Assembly: GCA_012719535.1 (NCBI GenBank)
Contig: JAAYAC010000023.1
Span: forward strand, 1-64,000
Reading direction: 5' to 3'
Length of the DNA: 64,000 nucleotides
From: Syntrophomonadaceae bacterium
GTDB lineage: Bacteria > Bacillota > Syntrophomonadia > Syntrophomonadales > Syntrophothermaceae
Part shown: positions 55,526 to 64,000 of the stretch, in pieces
How positions within the stretch are numbered: the first letter of the stretch is position 1
How the letters are laid out: each line of letters starts with the position of its first letter
The notes under the pieces: generated by a model
Database searches by the model: none
What the model was told of the DNA's origin: nothing
The model's input: only the letters and a program-made list of their open reading frames with translations
Program-made: the position numbers and the translations under genes

Positions 55526-56680
55526 CTAATCGACAAGTACGAGCCTGCAGTTACGCTGCCGGCAAAGCATCTCCAATTCTTCGCGGGTCTGCCCCTGCAC
55601 GTCGAGCCCCACTATCCAACCTTCGTTCCGCAGGCGCTTGGCCGCCTCCATAACCCTGGCCAGGTCTCGGCCCGCCACGATGCACTTGGGCTCAGCCAGG
55701 GCCGGTGGTTCCTGCATAGCCAGTAATACCCTTTCCACTCCGATGGCAAAACCGGTGGCCGGGTTGGGCCAGCCAAAACGTTCCATGACATTGTCGTATC
55801 TTCCCCCACCCAGCAAGGGGTAACCCAGGTTGGATGAGTATCCTTCGAACACCACGCCGGTGTAATAATCAAGACCTCTCAGCACCCCCAGGTCGATCAC
55901 CACCCGGTCCTCGACCCCAAAAGCCTGCAGGGCGTGGAAAAGTCTCTGCAACTCGTGTACCCCGGCCACAGCACCGGGCACCCGGGAAATACCGGGAACG
56001 CGCTCGAGTATCTCCAATCCTCCGTGCAAAACCGGAAGCATGAGGAAGGCCTCCCTTATATCGCCCGGCAGGGCCCAACCGGCGAGTTCCTTCTCCAAAG
56101 TCACCAGGTCTTTCTTGATTACCAGTAACTTAAGTTCTTCCTGCTCATCGCGCAGCAAGCCACTCTCTTGTAGCAAGCCGTTGAAAATGCCAATGTGGTT
56201 TAGGCTTAACTGGAAATCAGTTACCCCCAGCAGGTTCATGGTCTCGACCGCCAGGGCTATGACTTCCGCATCTGCCCTTTCACCGGAGGCCCCCACCATT
56301 TCCACCCCAATCTGCCAGAATTCATTGTACTTTCCCCGCTGGGGGGAATTGCACCTGAACACGTTAGCCTGGTAAAAAAGCCGCAGGGGCAGGGGCTCCT
56401 CTCTCAGCTTGGTAGAGGCCAACCTGGCAATCGGAATGGTCATGTCAGGGCGCAAGGCCAGCAAACGCCCGTCACGGTTCTGGAACAGAAAGAGTTCTTG
56501 CTGGTCTGCGCCGGTGCCGGCTGATTCGATCGCATCAAGGTATTCCACTATCGGGGTAATTACCTCCTGGTAACCCCAGCTGGCAAAAAGCGCAGCAGCT
56601 TGTTCTTCTACTTTTCTTTTCAACTTTACCTCCCCGGGCAGGAAATCCTTGAACCCGGGCGGTATTTCCCTGGTTTTCAT
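55526..56680 (-). CDS. hisZ: ATP phosphoribosyltransferase regulatory subunit
   Basis: A 384-residue HisRS-like paralog that activates short HisG and confers histidine feedback. Class II motifs: PPGFKDFLPGEVKLKR, LRPDMTIPIARLASTKL, QANVFRCNSPQRGKYNEFWQ, GLDYYTGVVFEGYS and GGGRYDNVMERFG. No anticodon-binding domain, which separates it from true HisRS. ATG 56680 overlaps the yerC stop. Confidence 0.95.
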   Translation of the reverse strand: MKTREIPPGFKDFLPGEVKLKRKVEEQAAALFASWGYQEVITPIVEYLDAIESAGTGADQQELFLFQNRDGRLLALRPDMTIPIARLASTKLREEPLPLRLFYQANVFRCNSPQRGKYNEFWQIGVEMVGASGERADAEVIALAVETMNLLGVTDFQLSLNHIGIFNGLLQESGLLRDEQEELKLLVIKKDLVTLEKELAGWALPGDIREAFLMLPVLHGGLEILERVPGISRVPGAVAGVHELQRLFHALQAFGVEDRVVIDLGVLRGLDYYTGVVFEGYSSNLGYPLLGGGRYDNVMERFGWPNPATGFAIGVERVLLAMQEPPALAEPKCIVAGRDLARVMEAAKRLRNEGWIVGLDVQGQTREELEMLCRQRNCRLVLVD

Positions 56681-56979
56681 TCGGCTTTTTTCTCCTTTAA
56701 ACGTTCTAGGACGAGCTGGTAACCTTTGGCCCCGTAATGCAGGTATCTTTTTACCCTGCTGATGGTGGCAGTGCTGGCGCCGGTCTGCCCGGCAATACTG
56801 GTGTAAGTGTAGTTCTCACTCAGCATGCGCGCCACTTCCATCCGTTGGGCCATGGCCTTGACCTCGGAGATGGTGCACAAGTCGTCTAGCAGCCGGTAGC
56901 ACTCGTCTTCGTTCTTGATGCTTACCAACGCCTTCACCAGTTGGTCTGTATGCTCATCCCTCCAATTCGGTTGATACAT
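56677..56979 (-). CDS. yerC: YerC/YecD family TrpR-like regulator
   Basis: A 100-residue protein of the TrpR-related YerC family, with a helix-turn-helix near 60-85 (TYTSIAGQTGASTATISRVK). It begins MYQPNWRDEHTDQLVKALVS. GGGGGAGGAG precedes ATG 56979. Its ATGA coupling to hisZ suggests regulation of the histidine operon it heads, by an effector not known to me. Confidence 0.9.
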   Translation of the reverse strand: MYQPNWRDEHTDQLVKALVSIKNEDECYRLLDDLCTISEVKAMAQRMEVARMLSENYTYTSIAGQTGASTATISRVKRYLHYGAKGYQLVLERLKEKKAE

Positions 56980-57001
56980 AACAACTCCTCCCCCACAAAC
57001 C

Positions 57002-57682
57002 TCATAGTAGTTTAACATCATTGATTATGAGTTCAAACTTGCACTGAAGAAACTCCGCTGCTCTTTTACACATAAGCATCTTGGTCAGAAATATTTCAAA
57101 GTATTCCATAACTGAACAGTAGCGGGTGTCAATCTTGAGCCGCAAGGTGATAACCCGCTTGTCAGCATCCACTAGCAAAGCCGATTCCGTGGCCGCAAAA
57201 TTCACCCGGTCGCGGGTAGTAAAAGATGCTTGGGCCGTTTTCCTAACCCTGGTCTGGTGAACATCGGACTTATCAGCTAAAATAACCGCCGCCGCTACCG
57301 TGTTGACCGACTGTCCCTGAGCATGCTCCTCGTGGTTGCCTATCGCAGCGATTATCGTGGCGATCTCCTCCCCGTCCATACCCAAGTCCACCAGCATCTC
57401 AAACACCATGATGGCCCCGGACATACCGTGACCATACCGGTTAACCACATTCCCTATATCGTGCAAATAGCCAGCAATAGCGGCTAGTTCGGCATCCCGT
57501 TGCGGATAGCCCAGGGTGTTAAGGATATCATAGCTCAAGAAAGATACCAGCTCGGCATGACGCTGGTTATGCTCTATGGCCCCGATGTGTCCGATAAAGG
57601 CATTGCCTTGGTTCATGTATGCTCCCAGAATTGAGTTGCGTTTGATGGCTTCCAGAGTAACGATAGCTCCTGGTTGTTTCAC
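57002..57682 (-). CDS. HD-domain phosphohydrolase
   Basis: A 226-residue HD-superfamily protein: HAELVSFLSYDILNTLGYP, AIAGYLHDIGNVVNRYGHGM (His-Asp metal pair), IIAAIGNHEEHAQG and AVILADKSDVHQTRVR. Hydrolysis of a phosphomonoester or nucleotide is the family activity; substrate unknown. GTG 57682 directly follows the upstream gene's stop with AAGGAGG spanning it, so the two are coupled. Confidence 0.88.
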   Translation of the reverse strand: MKQPGAIVTLEAIKRNSILGAYMNQGNAFIGHIGAIEHNQRHAELVSFLSYDILNTLGYPQRDAELAAIAGYLHDIGNVVNRYGHGMSGAIMVFEMLVDLGMDGEEIATIIAAIGNHEEHAQGQSVNTVAAAVILADKSDVHQTRVRKTAQASFTTRDRVNFAATESALLVDADKRVITLRLKIDTRYCSVMEYFEIFLTKMLMCKRAAEFLQCKFELIINDVKLL

Positions 57683-58222
57683 TTATACATCCTCCTTGAG
57701 CCTGGACAGGAGTTTTTGAGCCTGATTATGCACATGAGCGGTATGGGGAATGGCTTGCAGGAGTTGTATCGCCTTCTGGCGGGCACCCCGTTCCGCCAGT
57801 TCCTTGGCCGCCAGGTAGGTCCGGTAATATTCTTTCTGGGCCTCGGCAGCCTCTATCTTTTTACGGGCCTTATCTCGCTCCAGGGGCTCCAACTCACGGT
57901 ACTTGTCGATGGCCTGATCATACCTGCCTTCCGCCAGCAAGACATCACCAGCCCTGGTTATCTGCTTTATCTGCAGTCTCTCCTGGAAATTGTATACCAG
58001 GATACCGTAGACCCCGAGAAGGCTCACCAGTACTACTCCGGACAGCACCCAGGCAACACTGTACCGGGGCTGACGTCGCCACCAGGCAAACACAAGTACG
58101 AAGGGACCCCCAACCAGGATAGTCATCTTGATAAAGAACCTGGTAGGTGTGTAAACAAGCAGGGCTCCTACCAGTATTAGTAAAAAGAAAAACGCCGGTT
58201 TTCGGAAAGCGGAGTTGCCCAT
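57683..58222 (-). CDS. Membrane protein with helical repeat-like tail
   Basis: A 179-residue protein with three hydrophobic segments (about 10-26, 33-46, 57-80) followed by a cytoplasmic or external helical region (about 95-179, LLAEGRYDQAIDKYRELEPL, GARQKAIQLLQAIPHTA) that resembles tetratricopeptide-like repeats. ATG 58222 has GAGGTG six bases upstream. It is transcribed with purD upstream and the HD gene downstream. Function unknown. Confidence 0.75.
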   Translation of the reverse strand: MGNSAFRKPAFFFLLILVGALLVYTPTRFFIKMTILVGGPFVLVFAWWRRQPRYSVAWVLSGVVLVSLLGVYGILVYNFQERLQIKQITRAGDVLLAEGRYDQAIDKYRELEPLERDKARKKIEAAEAQKEYYRTYLAAKELAERGARQKAIQLLQAIPHTAHVHNQAQKLLSRLKEDV

Positions 58223-58232
58223 ATAAGTCACC

Positions 58233-59522
58233 TCACCGTTCCAGGGCTTTGCGGCCTATATCGGTCCGGTAATGCACTCCGGGAAACTGAACCTTGGGGA
58301 CTTCAGCGTATACTCTGTCAATCGCCGTACGGATATCCGGTCCTTTGGAGACGATGCCAAGTACCCGCCCCCCGTCCGTAACCAGGCTCTCCCCTATTCT
58401 CTTGGTCCCGGCATGGAAAACCAGGGTTTCGGGGGACAGGCTATCCAGCCCACTTATCTCCAGTCCCCTGGAGTAGTCACCCGGGTAACCACCAGATGCC
58501 AGTACCACACAAACACAAGCCTCCGCACTGAAAGAAACGGCTGCCTTGTCCAGAGCACCATCCACCACGGCCTCCAGGAGGGGCAGCAGATCACAATCCA
58601 GGCGGGGGATCACTACCTGGGTTTCCGGGTCCCCGAACCGGGCATTAAATTCCAGTACCCTGGGACCTTCCGCGGTGACCATCAATCCCGCGTAGAGAAC
58701 TCCTTGATAAGGACAGCCCTCCGCGGCCATGGCTCTTACGGTAGGTACCAGTATGTCATGCAACACCGTTTGGTGCAGCTCTGGGGTGTAAACCGGCGCG
58801 GGTGAATAAGCCCCCATGCCCCCGGTGTTGGGTCCCTGATCATTATCAAACACCCTTTTGTGATCCTGGGCCGCTACCAGAGGAACCACATGCTCCCCAT
58901 CAACCAGGGCAAACACGCTGACCTCTTCCCCTACCAGGCATTCCTCTATCACCACCCGGTCCCCGGCCTCGCCGAAAACCCGTTTTACCATCATATCCTG
59001 AAGGGCTTCCACCGCTTCCGCCTCGCTGTGGACAACCACCACACCCTTGCCGGCAGCCAGGCCATCGGCTTTGATAACTACGGGAGCTTGGCTCCCGCCC
59101 AAGAAGCAGGCCCGGGCATAGGAAACAGCCTCCTCGATGCGGTCAAAAACCCGGTATGCTGCCGTGGGAATTCCATACTTCTGCATCAGGTTCTTACTGA
59201 ACACCTTGCTTCCCTCTATACGGGCGGCCAAACCGGAAGGGCCGAATATCCTGAGGTGGTTGGCTTTAAAGACGTCAACCAGCCCGGCCATGAGGGGCGC
59301 TTCCGGCCCCACCACCGTAAGGTCAATTTGCTGCTCGCGGGCAAACTGCAGGAGTCCCTCGATATCTGTGGGGCTGATGGCCACACACTCCGCCTGCCCG
59401 GCAATACCGGCATTGCCTGGGGCGGCAAACACCTGGCCCACTTCCGGGCTCGCGGCCAGCTTCCAGACCAGGGAATGTTCTCGTCCCCCCTGACCCACTA
59501 CCAGTACCTTCTTCTTACCCAT
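58233..59522 (-). CDS. purD: Phosphoribosylamine-glycine ligase
   Basis: A 429-residue ATP-grasp enzyme for purine step 2: VVGQGGREHSLVWKLA, VFAAPGNAGIAG, VIKADGLAAGKGVVVV (ATP-grasp), QDHKRVFDNDQGPNTGGMGA and EFNARFGDPETQV. Full length. Last member of the pur operon. Confidence 0.97.
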   Translation of the reverse strand: MGKKKVLVVGQGGREHSLVWKLAASPEVGQVFAAPGNAGIAGQAECVAISPTDIEGLLQFAREQQIDLTVVGPEAPLMAGLVDVFKANHLRIFGPSGLAARIEGSKVFSKNLMQKYGIPTAAYRVFDRIEEAVSYARACFLGGSQAPVVIKADGLAAGKGVVVVHSEAEAVEALQDMMVKRVFGEAGDRVVIEECLVGEEVSVFALVDGEHVVPLVAAQDHKRVFDNDQGPNTGGMGAYSPAPVYTPELHQTVLHDILVPTVRAMAAEGCPYQGVLYAGLMVTAEGPRVLEFNARFGDPETQVVIPRLDCDLLPLLEAVVDGALDKAAVSFSAEACVCVVLASGGYPGDYSRGLEISGLDSLSPETLVFHAGTKRIGESLVTDGGRVLGIVSKGPDIRTAIDRVYAEVPKVQFPGVHYRTDIGRKALER

Positions 59523-59584
59523 ATTTCACCCCTGCTATGAAAATAGTTTGAAACCGCAGATGCACGCTAATCAACGCACGAACT

Positions 59585-61108
59585 TCAGTGTTTGAAGTGA
59601 CGAATACCGGTAAACACCATGGCAATGCCATGGCGATTGCATTCTTCAATGCTTTCCTCGTCACGGATGGAGCCGCCGGGCTGGATGATGGCGGTTATGC
59701 CGTAACGCGCCGCCAGCTCCACGGTATCTTTAAACGGGAAAAAAGCATCCGAAGCCAGGACCGCTCCGGCGGCCTTTTCTCCAGCCTGCTCCAGGGCCAG
59801 ACGGGCAGCTCCCACCCGGTTCATCTGCCCCGCACCGACACCCAGCGTCATCCCGTCCTTGGCCACCACGATGGCGTTTGACTTTACGTGTTTGACCACC
59901 TTCCAGGCAAAGAAAAGTTCCCTGAGTTCTTCTCCAGACGGTTGCCGGGCAGTGACAACCGTGAGGTCCTCCGTCCTCAGCCGGTGACGGTCCATCTCCT
60001 GTACCACAAAACCGCCCTCCACCGATTTCACCTGCAAGTCGGCCGCGCCGGCGAGAGGCAGTGACAGCACCCGCAGGTTTTTCTTGGTTCTCAGGATTTC
60101 CAGGGCCTCCGCGTCGTAATCCGGAGCAATCACTACTTCCATAAAGGGCCCGGTTATTTTCACGGCTGTCTCGACATCGACCTTGCGGTTGAGGGCAATT
60201 ATGCCCCCGAAGGCGGATACCGGGTCAGCAGCGAAGGCCCTCTCGTAAGCTTCGGCGAGGCTGGAACCCAGGGCAGTCCCGCACGGATTGGTATGCTTGA
60301 TTATGACGCAGGCCGGTTCATCGAACTCCCGGACCAACGCCCAGGCCGCTTCAGTATCAATTATGTTATTATATGAAAGTTCCTTGCCATTCAACTGGCG
60401 GGCATTGGGCAGTCCTGTTCCTGCCAGAGCTTGGCGATAAAAAGCCGCTTTCTGGTGAGGGTTCTCCCCGTATCTCAGCTCATAGACCTTTTCTCCCGCC
60501 AGGGACAGCACGTCCGGGAATTGAACATTCAGAAGGCCGGCAAGATATGACGAGATCATGGCATCGTAAGCGGCGGTGTGGCTGAAAGCCTCCATGGCCA
60601 GCCGGAGACGGAACTCGGGAGCCAGGTCGCCTTTGCTTTCCAATTCTTTAAGCACTGAGGCGTAGTTGGCCGGCTTGACCACCACGATAACATTCTGGTG
60701 GTTTTTGGCTGCCGCCCTCACCATGGCCGGTCCTCCAATGTCAATGTTTTCAATAGCCTCTTCCAGGGTCACTCCCGGCCGCGAAACCGTCTCCCGGAAC
60801 GGGTAAAGGTTAACGGCTACAATATCGATGGGGGTAATGTTATTTTCCTCCAGCTGGTGCAGGTGGTCCGGAGTACGCCTGGCCAGGATGCCTCCGTGGA
60901 TGGCCGGGTGCAGGGTTTTTACCCTCCCGTCCAGTATCTCCGGGAACCCGGTAACCCCGGCCACCTTGGTAACTTTAACTCCCGCTTCCTGTAACACCTG
61001 AAAGGTGCCACCGGTGGAAATAATCTCGTAGCCCAGTCTCTCCAATCCCCGGGCGAACTCTATCACTCCCTCTTTGTTTGACACGCTTATCAAAGCTCGC
61101 TTGGCCAT
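59585..61108 (-). CDS. purH: AICAR transformylase / IMP cyclohydrolase
   Basis: A 507-residue bifunctional enzyme for the last two purine steps. The N-terminal MGS-like cyclohydrolase (about 1-200) reads [45 protein letters not shown]. The C-terminal transformylase (about 200-507) reads [47 protein letters not shown] and [15 protein letters not shown]. The start is ATG 61108 with AAAGGAGGT upstream; the longer frame to 61165 lacks homology. The 250-base gap to purN (61109-61360) shows no feature. Confidence 0.97.
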   Translation of the reverse strand: MAKRALISVSNKEGVIEFARGLERLGYEIISTGGTFQVLQEAGVKVTKVAGVTGFPEILDGRVKTLHPAIHGGILARRTPDHLHQLEENNITPIDIVAVNLYPFRETVSRPGVTLEEAIENIDIGGPAMVRAAAKNHQNVIVVVKPANYASVLKELESKGDLAPEFRLRLAMEAFSHTAAYDAMISSYLAGLLNVQFPDVLSLAGEKVYELRYGENPHQKAAFYRQALAGTGLPNARQLNGKELSYNNIIDTEAAWALVREFDEPACVIIKHTNPCGTALGSSLAEAYERAFAADPVSAFGGIIALNRKVDVETAVKITGPFMEVVIAPDYDAEALEILRTKKNLRVLSLPLAGAADLQVKSVEGGFVVQEMDRHRLRTEDLTVVTARQPSGEELRELFFAWKVVKHVKSNAIVVAKDGMTLGVGAGQMNRVGAARLALEQAGEKAAGAVLASDAFFPFKDTVELAARYGITAIIQPGGSIRDEESIEECNRHGIAMVFTGIRHFKH

Positions 61109-61360
61109 GGTCGAAACCTCCTTTAATAGTAGAACCCCAATTTTCTTGATTAAGGCCGACGCCATTATCGTTCACCCATGAAAACAAGTCTGGGCCCGTA
61201 CCCCCATGGCATCTCGGGTGCCATCATTAAGCCTGAAAATAAAACATAAGTTAATCAATTGAATAATTCGCCCTCACAGTAAAAGAACAATAGTGTCGCC
61301 CAGCCAGCAAATAAAACAAATTTCAGCGCTACTCTGCGTCCATCAGCTGTATCAGCGGTT

Positions 61361-61990
61361 TCATTTCGGGGACAGTATTCTTACTTTCCTGCCCTCGATT
61401 ACCACCCGGCCGGAAGCGATTAACTGCAAGGCTTCCGGGTAAAGGCGGTGCTCCTCCTCAAGAATGCGCGCGGACAGGGTGTCCTCAGTATCATCAAAAT
61501 AGACGGGTACCACTGCCTGCAGGATAATGGGGCCGGTGTCCACCCCTTCATCTACAAAGTGTACGGTACACCCGCTATAGCGCACCCCGTATTCCACGGC
61601 CTGTAGCTGGGCGTGCAGCCCGGGGAACGCGGGAAGTAGAGCGGGATGAATGTTAACCGTTTTGTGGCGAAACTCGCGCAGGAAGGTTTGGCCCAGAATT
61701 CGCATGTATCCGGCCAGGACCACCAGATCGGCCCCTGCCTCCTGGCAGGCTTTAACCATGGCCTGTTCGTAAGCCTCGCGGCTCGTAAATGAAGCCGGAA
61801 CAATAAGGCGGCTCTCAATACCCCGCCGGTGGGCCTTCTCCAGGGCCGGAGCACCCGGTTTGTCGCTGATCAGTATCACCACTTCGGCATGCAACCGGTT
61901 TTCGTCAATTGCCTGGCATATGGCTTCAAAGTTGCTGCCCCGTCCCGAGGCCAGCACTGCCAGGCGCAATTTGGGGGAACCGGTACTCAT
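61361..61990 (-). CDS. purN: GAR formyltransferase PurN
   Basis: A 209-residue folate-dependent phosphoribosylglycinamide formyltransferase: [45 protein letters not shown] and [18 protein letters not shown] (catalytic Asn, His, Asp). ATG 61990 overlaps the purM stop (ATGA). Confidence 0.97.
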   Translation of the reverse strand: MSTGSPKLRLAVLASGRGSNFEAICQAIDENRLHAEVVILISDKPGAPALEKAHRRGIESRLIVPASFTSREAYEQAMVKACQEAGADLVVLAGYMRILGQTFLREFRHKTVNIHPALLPAFPGLHAQLQAVEYGVRYSGCTVHFVDEGVDTGPIILQAVVPVYFDDTEDTLSARILEEEHRLYPEALQLIASGRVVIEGRKVRILSPK

Positions 61991-63021
61991 TTGATGATTA
62001 CTCCTTTTTCTCCGGTAATTATCTTACCTATTACTATAGGTTTTTCTCCCCCGGACTGCAATAATCTACAGGCCCGGTCGGCATCTGTCTCCTCAACCAC
62101 CAGGATAAAACCAATGCCCATGTTAAAGGTTCGGAACATCTCCGCATCGTCCACCGCGCCGGCTTTCTGCAGCAGTTGAAAAACAGGAACCGGTGGTAGT
62201 TGACATTTACGGATGAGTGCCGCGTGCCCGTCGGGAAGAATGCGTTTCAGGTTTTCCGGTATTCCGCCGCCGGTAATATGAGCCATCCCTTTGACTTCGA
62301 TTTCATTTACCAGCCTGAGGACACTCTTTACATAGATTCGGGTAGGAGTAAGAAGCTCTTCTCCCAGAGTTTTATCCAGTTCGGCCACTCTCTCTTCCAG
62401 CTTCAACCCGGCATGGTCCAGTAGTATCTTGCGCACCAGTGAATAACCGTTGGAGTGGATTCCGGAAGAAGCCAGTCCAATGATGACCTGGTTATCCCTG
62501 ATACAGCTGCCGTCGATGAGCCGGTCCCGGTTGACCGCTCCCACGGCAAAACCGGCCATATCGTACTCGTCTTCCGCATAAAAGCCCGGCATTTCCGCGG
62601 TCTCGCCCCCCACCAGGGCGCAACCCGCTTCCAGGCATCCCCGGGCTATACCCCTGACCAGTCCCTCCACCATCTCGGGAACGAGTCTACCCACCGCCAG
62701 GTAATCCAGAAAAAAAAGCGGTTCGGCGCCGTGTACCAGAATATCATTAACACACATGGCCACCAGATCAATGCCTACCGTGTCGTGAACCCCGGCCATC
62801 TGGGCAATTCGCAACTTGGTACCTACCCCATCAGTCCCCGATACCAGCACCGGGTCGGTAAACTTCTTCGTATCCAGTGCAAAAAAGCCGCCAAACGACC
62901 CGATATCGGCCAGAACCTCCGCCCGCCTGGTCTGCCTGACCCACGGTTTGATAAGTTCTACCGACCGCTCAGCGGCATCAATGTCCACTCCGGCCGCTTT
63001 GTAACTCATGCCACCGGACAC
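61987..63021 (-). CDS. purM: Phosphoribosylformylglycinamidine cyclo-ligase
   Basis: A 344-residue AIR synthetase: [78 protein letters not shown] and [19 protein letters not shown] 63021 has GAGGG nine bases upstream; ATG 63009 is the alternative. Follows purF by 18 bases. Confidence 0.96.
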   Translation of the reverse strand: MSGGMSYKAAGVDIDAAERSVELIKPWVRQTRRAEVLADIGSFGGFFALDTKKFTDPVLVSGTDGVGTKLRIAQMAGVHDTVGIDLVAMCVNDILVHGAEPLFFLDYLAVGRLVPEMVEGLVRGIARGCLEAGCALVGGETAEMPGFYAEDEYDMAGFAVGAVNRDRLIDGSCIRDNQVIIGLASSGIHSNGYSLVRKILLDHAGLKLEERVAELDKTLGEELLTPTRIYVKSVLRLVNEIEVKGMAHITGGGIPENLKRILPDGHAALIRKCQLPPVPVFQLLQKAGAVDDAEMFRTFNMGIGFILVVEETDADRACRLLQSGGEKPIVIGKIITGEKGVIIK

Positions 63022-63039
63022 CGCTCCACACCCTCTTTC

Positions 63040-64000
63040 TTAGTCGTCTACCGGAATGGGATAGTTGCCGTTAAAACAGGCGGCACAAAACCAGTCCTTG
63101 TCAGTGTTAAACACCGAAAACATCCCTTCCACACTCATATAATGAAGACTGTCTGCCCCGATAAAGTTACGGATGCCTTCCACATCCATCTTGGCAGCAA
63201 TGAGTTCATCCCGCCGTGAGGTATCGATACCGTAAAAGCACGGATAAATGGTGGGCGGAGACGCCACTCTCATGTGCACTTCGGTAGCCCCAGCTTCTTT
63301 CAGCATGTTGACGATCTTCTTGCTGGTAGTACCCCGGACAATGGAATCGTCAACCATTATGACCCGCTTGCCCTTTACCGCTTCTACCACCGGATTGAGT
63401 TTCAGTCTCACCCCCAGATCGCGCATCTGCTGGGTAGGCTGGATAAAGGTTCGCCCGATATAACGGTTTTTCATCAGTCCTTCCTCGAAGGGGATCCCGG
63501 ACTCCTCCGCAAAACCGAGTGCGGCCGAGGTTCCCGAGTCGGGAACCGAAATGACTATGTCCGCCGCCGTACTGCTTTCCCGGGCCAACTGGCGGCCCAT
63601 GGCACGCCGGGCCCGGTTTACGTTGATGCCATCAATAGTACTGTCCGGACGGGCAAAGTATATATACTCAAATATGCAGTGCGCACAGTTTGGGCACGTC
63701 AATCCCTGAATAGACCTCAAGCCCCGGGAGTCGACAACTACGATTTCCCCCGGCGCGATATCCCGCACAAACCTGGCTCCCACCGTATCCAGAGCACACG
63801 TTTCGGAGGCCAGTACGTAGTTCCCGCCAATCTCTCCCAGGCACAGCGGCCGGATGCCAAATGGGTCCCTGAATCCTACCAGCTTGTCTTCCGTCGTGAG
63901 GACTACCGAATACGCCCCCCTAATATCGATCATCGCTTTAACCAGGGCATCTTCCAGCCGATCCTGGGAATAACGGGCCAAAAGGTTGGCTATAACCTCG
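63040..64000 (-). CDS. purF: Amidophosphoribosyltransferase PurF (5' end outside window)
   Basis: About 319 C-terminal residues. The remaining glutaminase part (GAYSVVLTTEDKLVGFRDP, GIRPLCLGE) is followed by the PRPP transferase domain with cysteines CPNCAHC near a probable Fe-S site (and CAACFNG at the end), and VIMVDDSIVRGTTSKKIVNM (PRPP loop). It makes phosphoribosylamine, purine step 1. The N-terminal nucleophile Cys lies beyond the window. Confidence 0.95.
   Translation of the reverse strand, partial: EVIANLLARYSQDRLEDALVKAMIDIRGAYSVVLTTEDKLVGFRDPFGIRPLCLGEIGGNYVLASETCALDTVGARFVRDIAPGEIVVVDSRGLRSIQGLTCPNCAHCIFEYIYFARPDSTIDGINVNRARRAMGRQLARESSTAADIVISVPDSGTSAALGFAEESGIPFEEGLMKNRYIGRTFIQPTQQMRDLGVRLKLNPVVEAVKGKRVIMVDDSIVRGTTSKKIVNMLKEAGATEVHMRVASPPTIYPCFYGIDTSRRDELIAAKMDVEGIRNFIGADSLHYMSVEGMFSVFNTDKDWFCAACFNGNYPIPVDD

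Noticed and set aside
55526-56680. Histidyl-tRNA synthetase
   Set aside because: Lacks the anticodon-binding domain and sits beside short-form hisG, so it is hisZ.

Overview
The window looks like a chromosomal segment of an anaerobic, endospore-forming Gram-positive bacterium of the Clostridia (Peptococcaceae/Desulfotomaculum-like). The signs are an [FeFe] hydrogenase, a spore photoproduct lyase, an H-type small acid-soluble spore protein, S-layer-homology (SLH) surface proteins, ECF transport, an XrtG exosortase locus, a Clostridia-style his operon with hisZ, and frequent GTG/TTG starts behind strong Shine-Dalgarno sites. There are no rRNA or tRNA genes, CRISPR arrays or complete insertion sequences. 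Genus-level placement is inference.

Layout. 1-13.3 kb is a mixed region: a partial FAD oxidoreductase, hydA, a MacB/MacA-like ABC export operon, YjbQ, an FmdB-type zinc ribbon, a Mop/TOBE protein, splB, a decayed molbindin gene and an MFS/NUDIX/eIF2B-like operon. 13.4-23.1 kb is a cobalamin-riboswitch-controlled operon. It encodes an SLH-anchored protein built like eukaryotic transcobalamin (alpha/alpha toroid plus a DUF4430/transcobalamin C-terminal domain), a DUF4430 lipoprotein, EcfT, a fused EcfA-EcfA', a second SLH toroid protein and an S component interrupted by one in-frame TGA. I read it as a B12 capture-and-import system. 23.4-28.8 kb (minus strand) holds a polar amino acid ABC transporter, then two tungstate/molybdate binding proteins behind a Moco-type riboswitch and terminator, with no permease or ATPase beside them.

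28.9-42.2 kb is a surface-polysaccharide/protein-processing region: a radical SAM-STAS protein, gene debris, a lipoprotein with a glycosidase-like fold, a GT2-GtrA protein, and a convergent three-gene XrtG operon (PTPS-related giant membrane protein, exosortase XrtG, XrtG-associated glycosyltransferase). The XrtG operon is preceded by a cyclic di-GMP-I riboswitch with its own terminator. 42.3-49.8 kb holds sspH, a ribbon-helix-helix protein, an SPFH protein, a UbiB-family kinase, ligA and pcrA. 49.8-57 kb is the histidine operon yerC-hisZ-G-D-B-(gap)-H-A-F-IE, with ATGA/TTGA overlaps at most junctions; hisC is not in the window. 57-64 kb has an HD protein, a membrane protein with a helical repeat-like tail, and the purine operon purF-M-N-H-D, with purF cut by the window end.

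Common threads. Three riboswitches (cobalamin, molybdenum/tungsten cofactor, c-di-GMP) each precede a recognisable terminator and a gene set that fits the ligand. Several genes are decayed: molbindin, a TrkA-C domain protein, a glycosidase-like paralog fragment and a ComFB-like ORF, while the S component carries a single stop.
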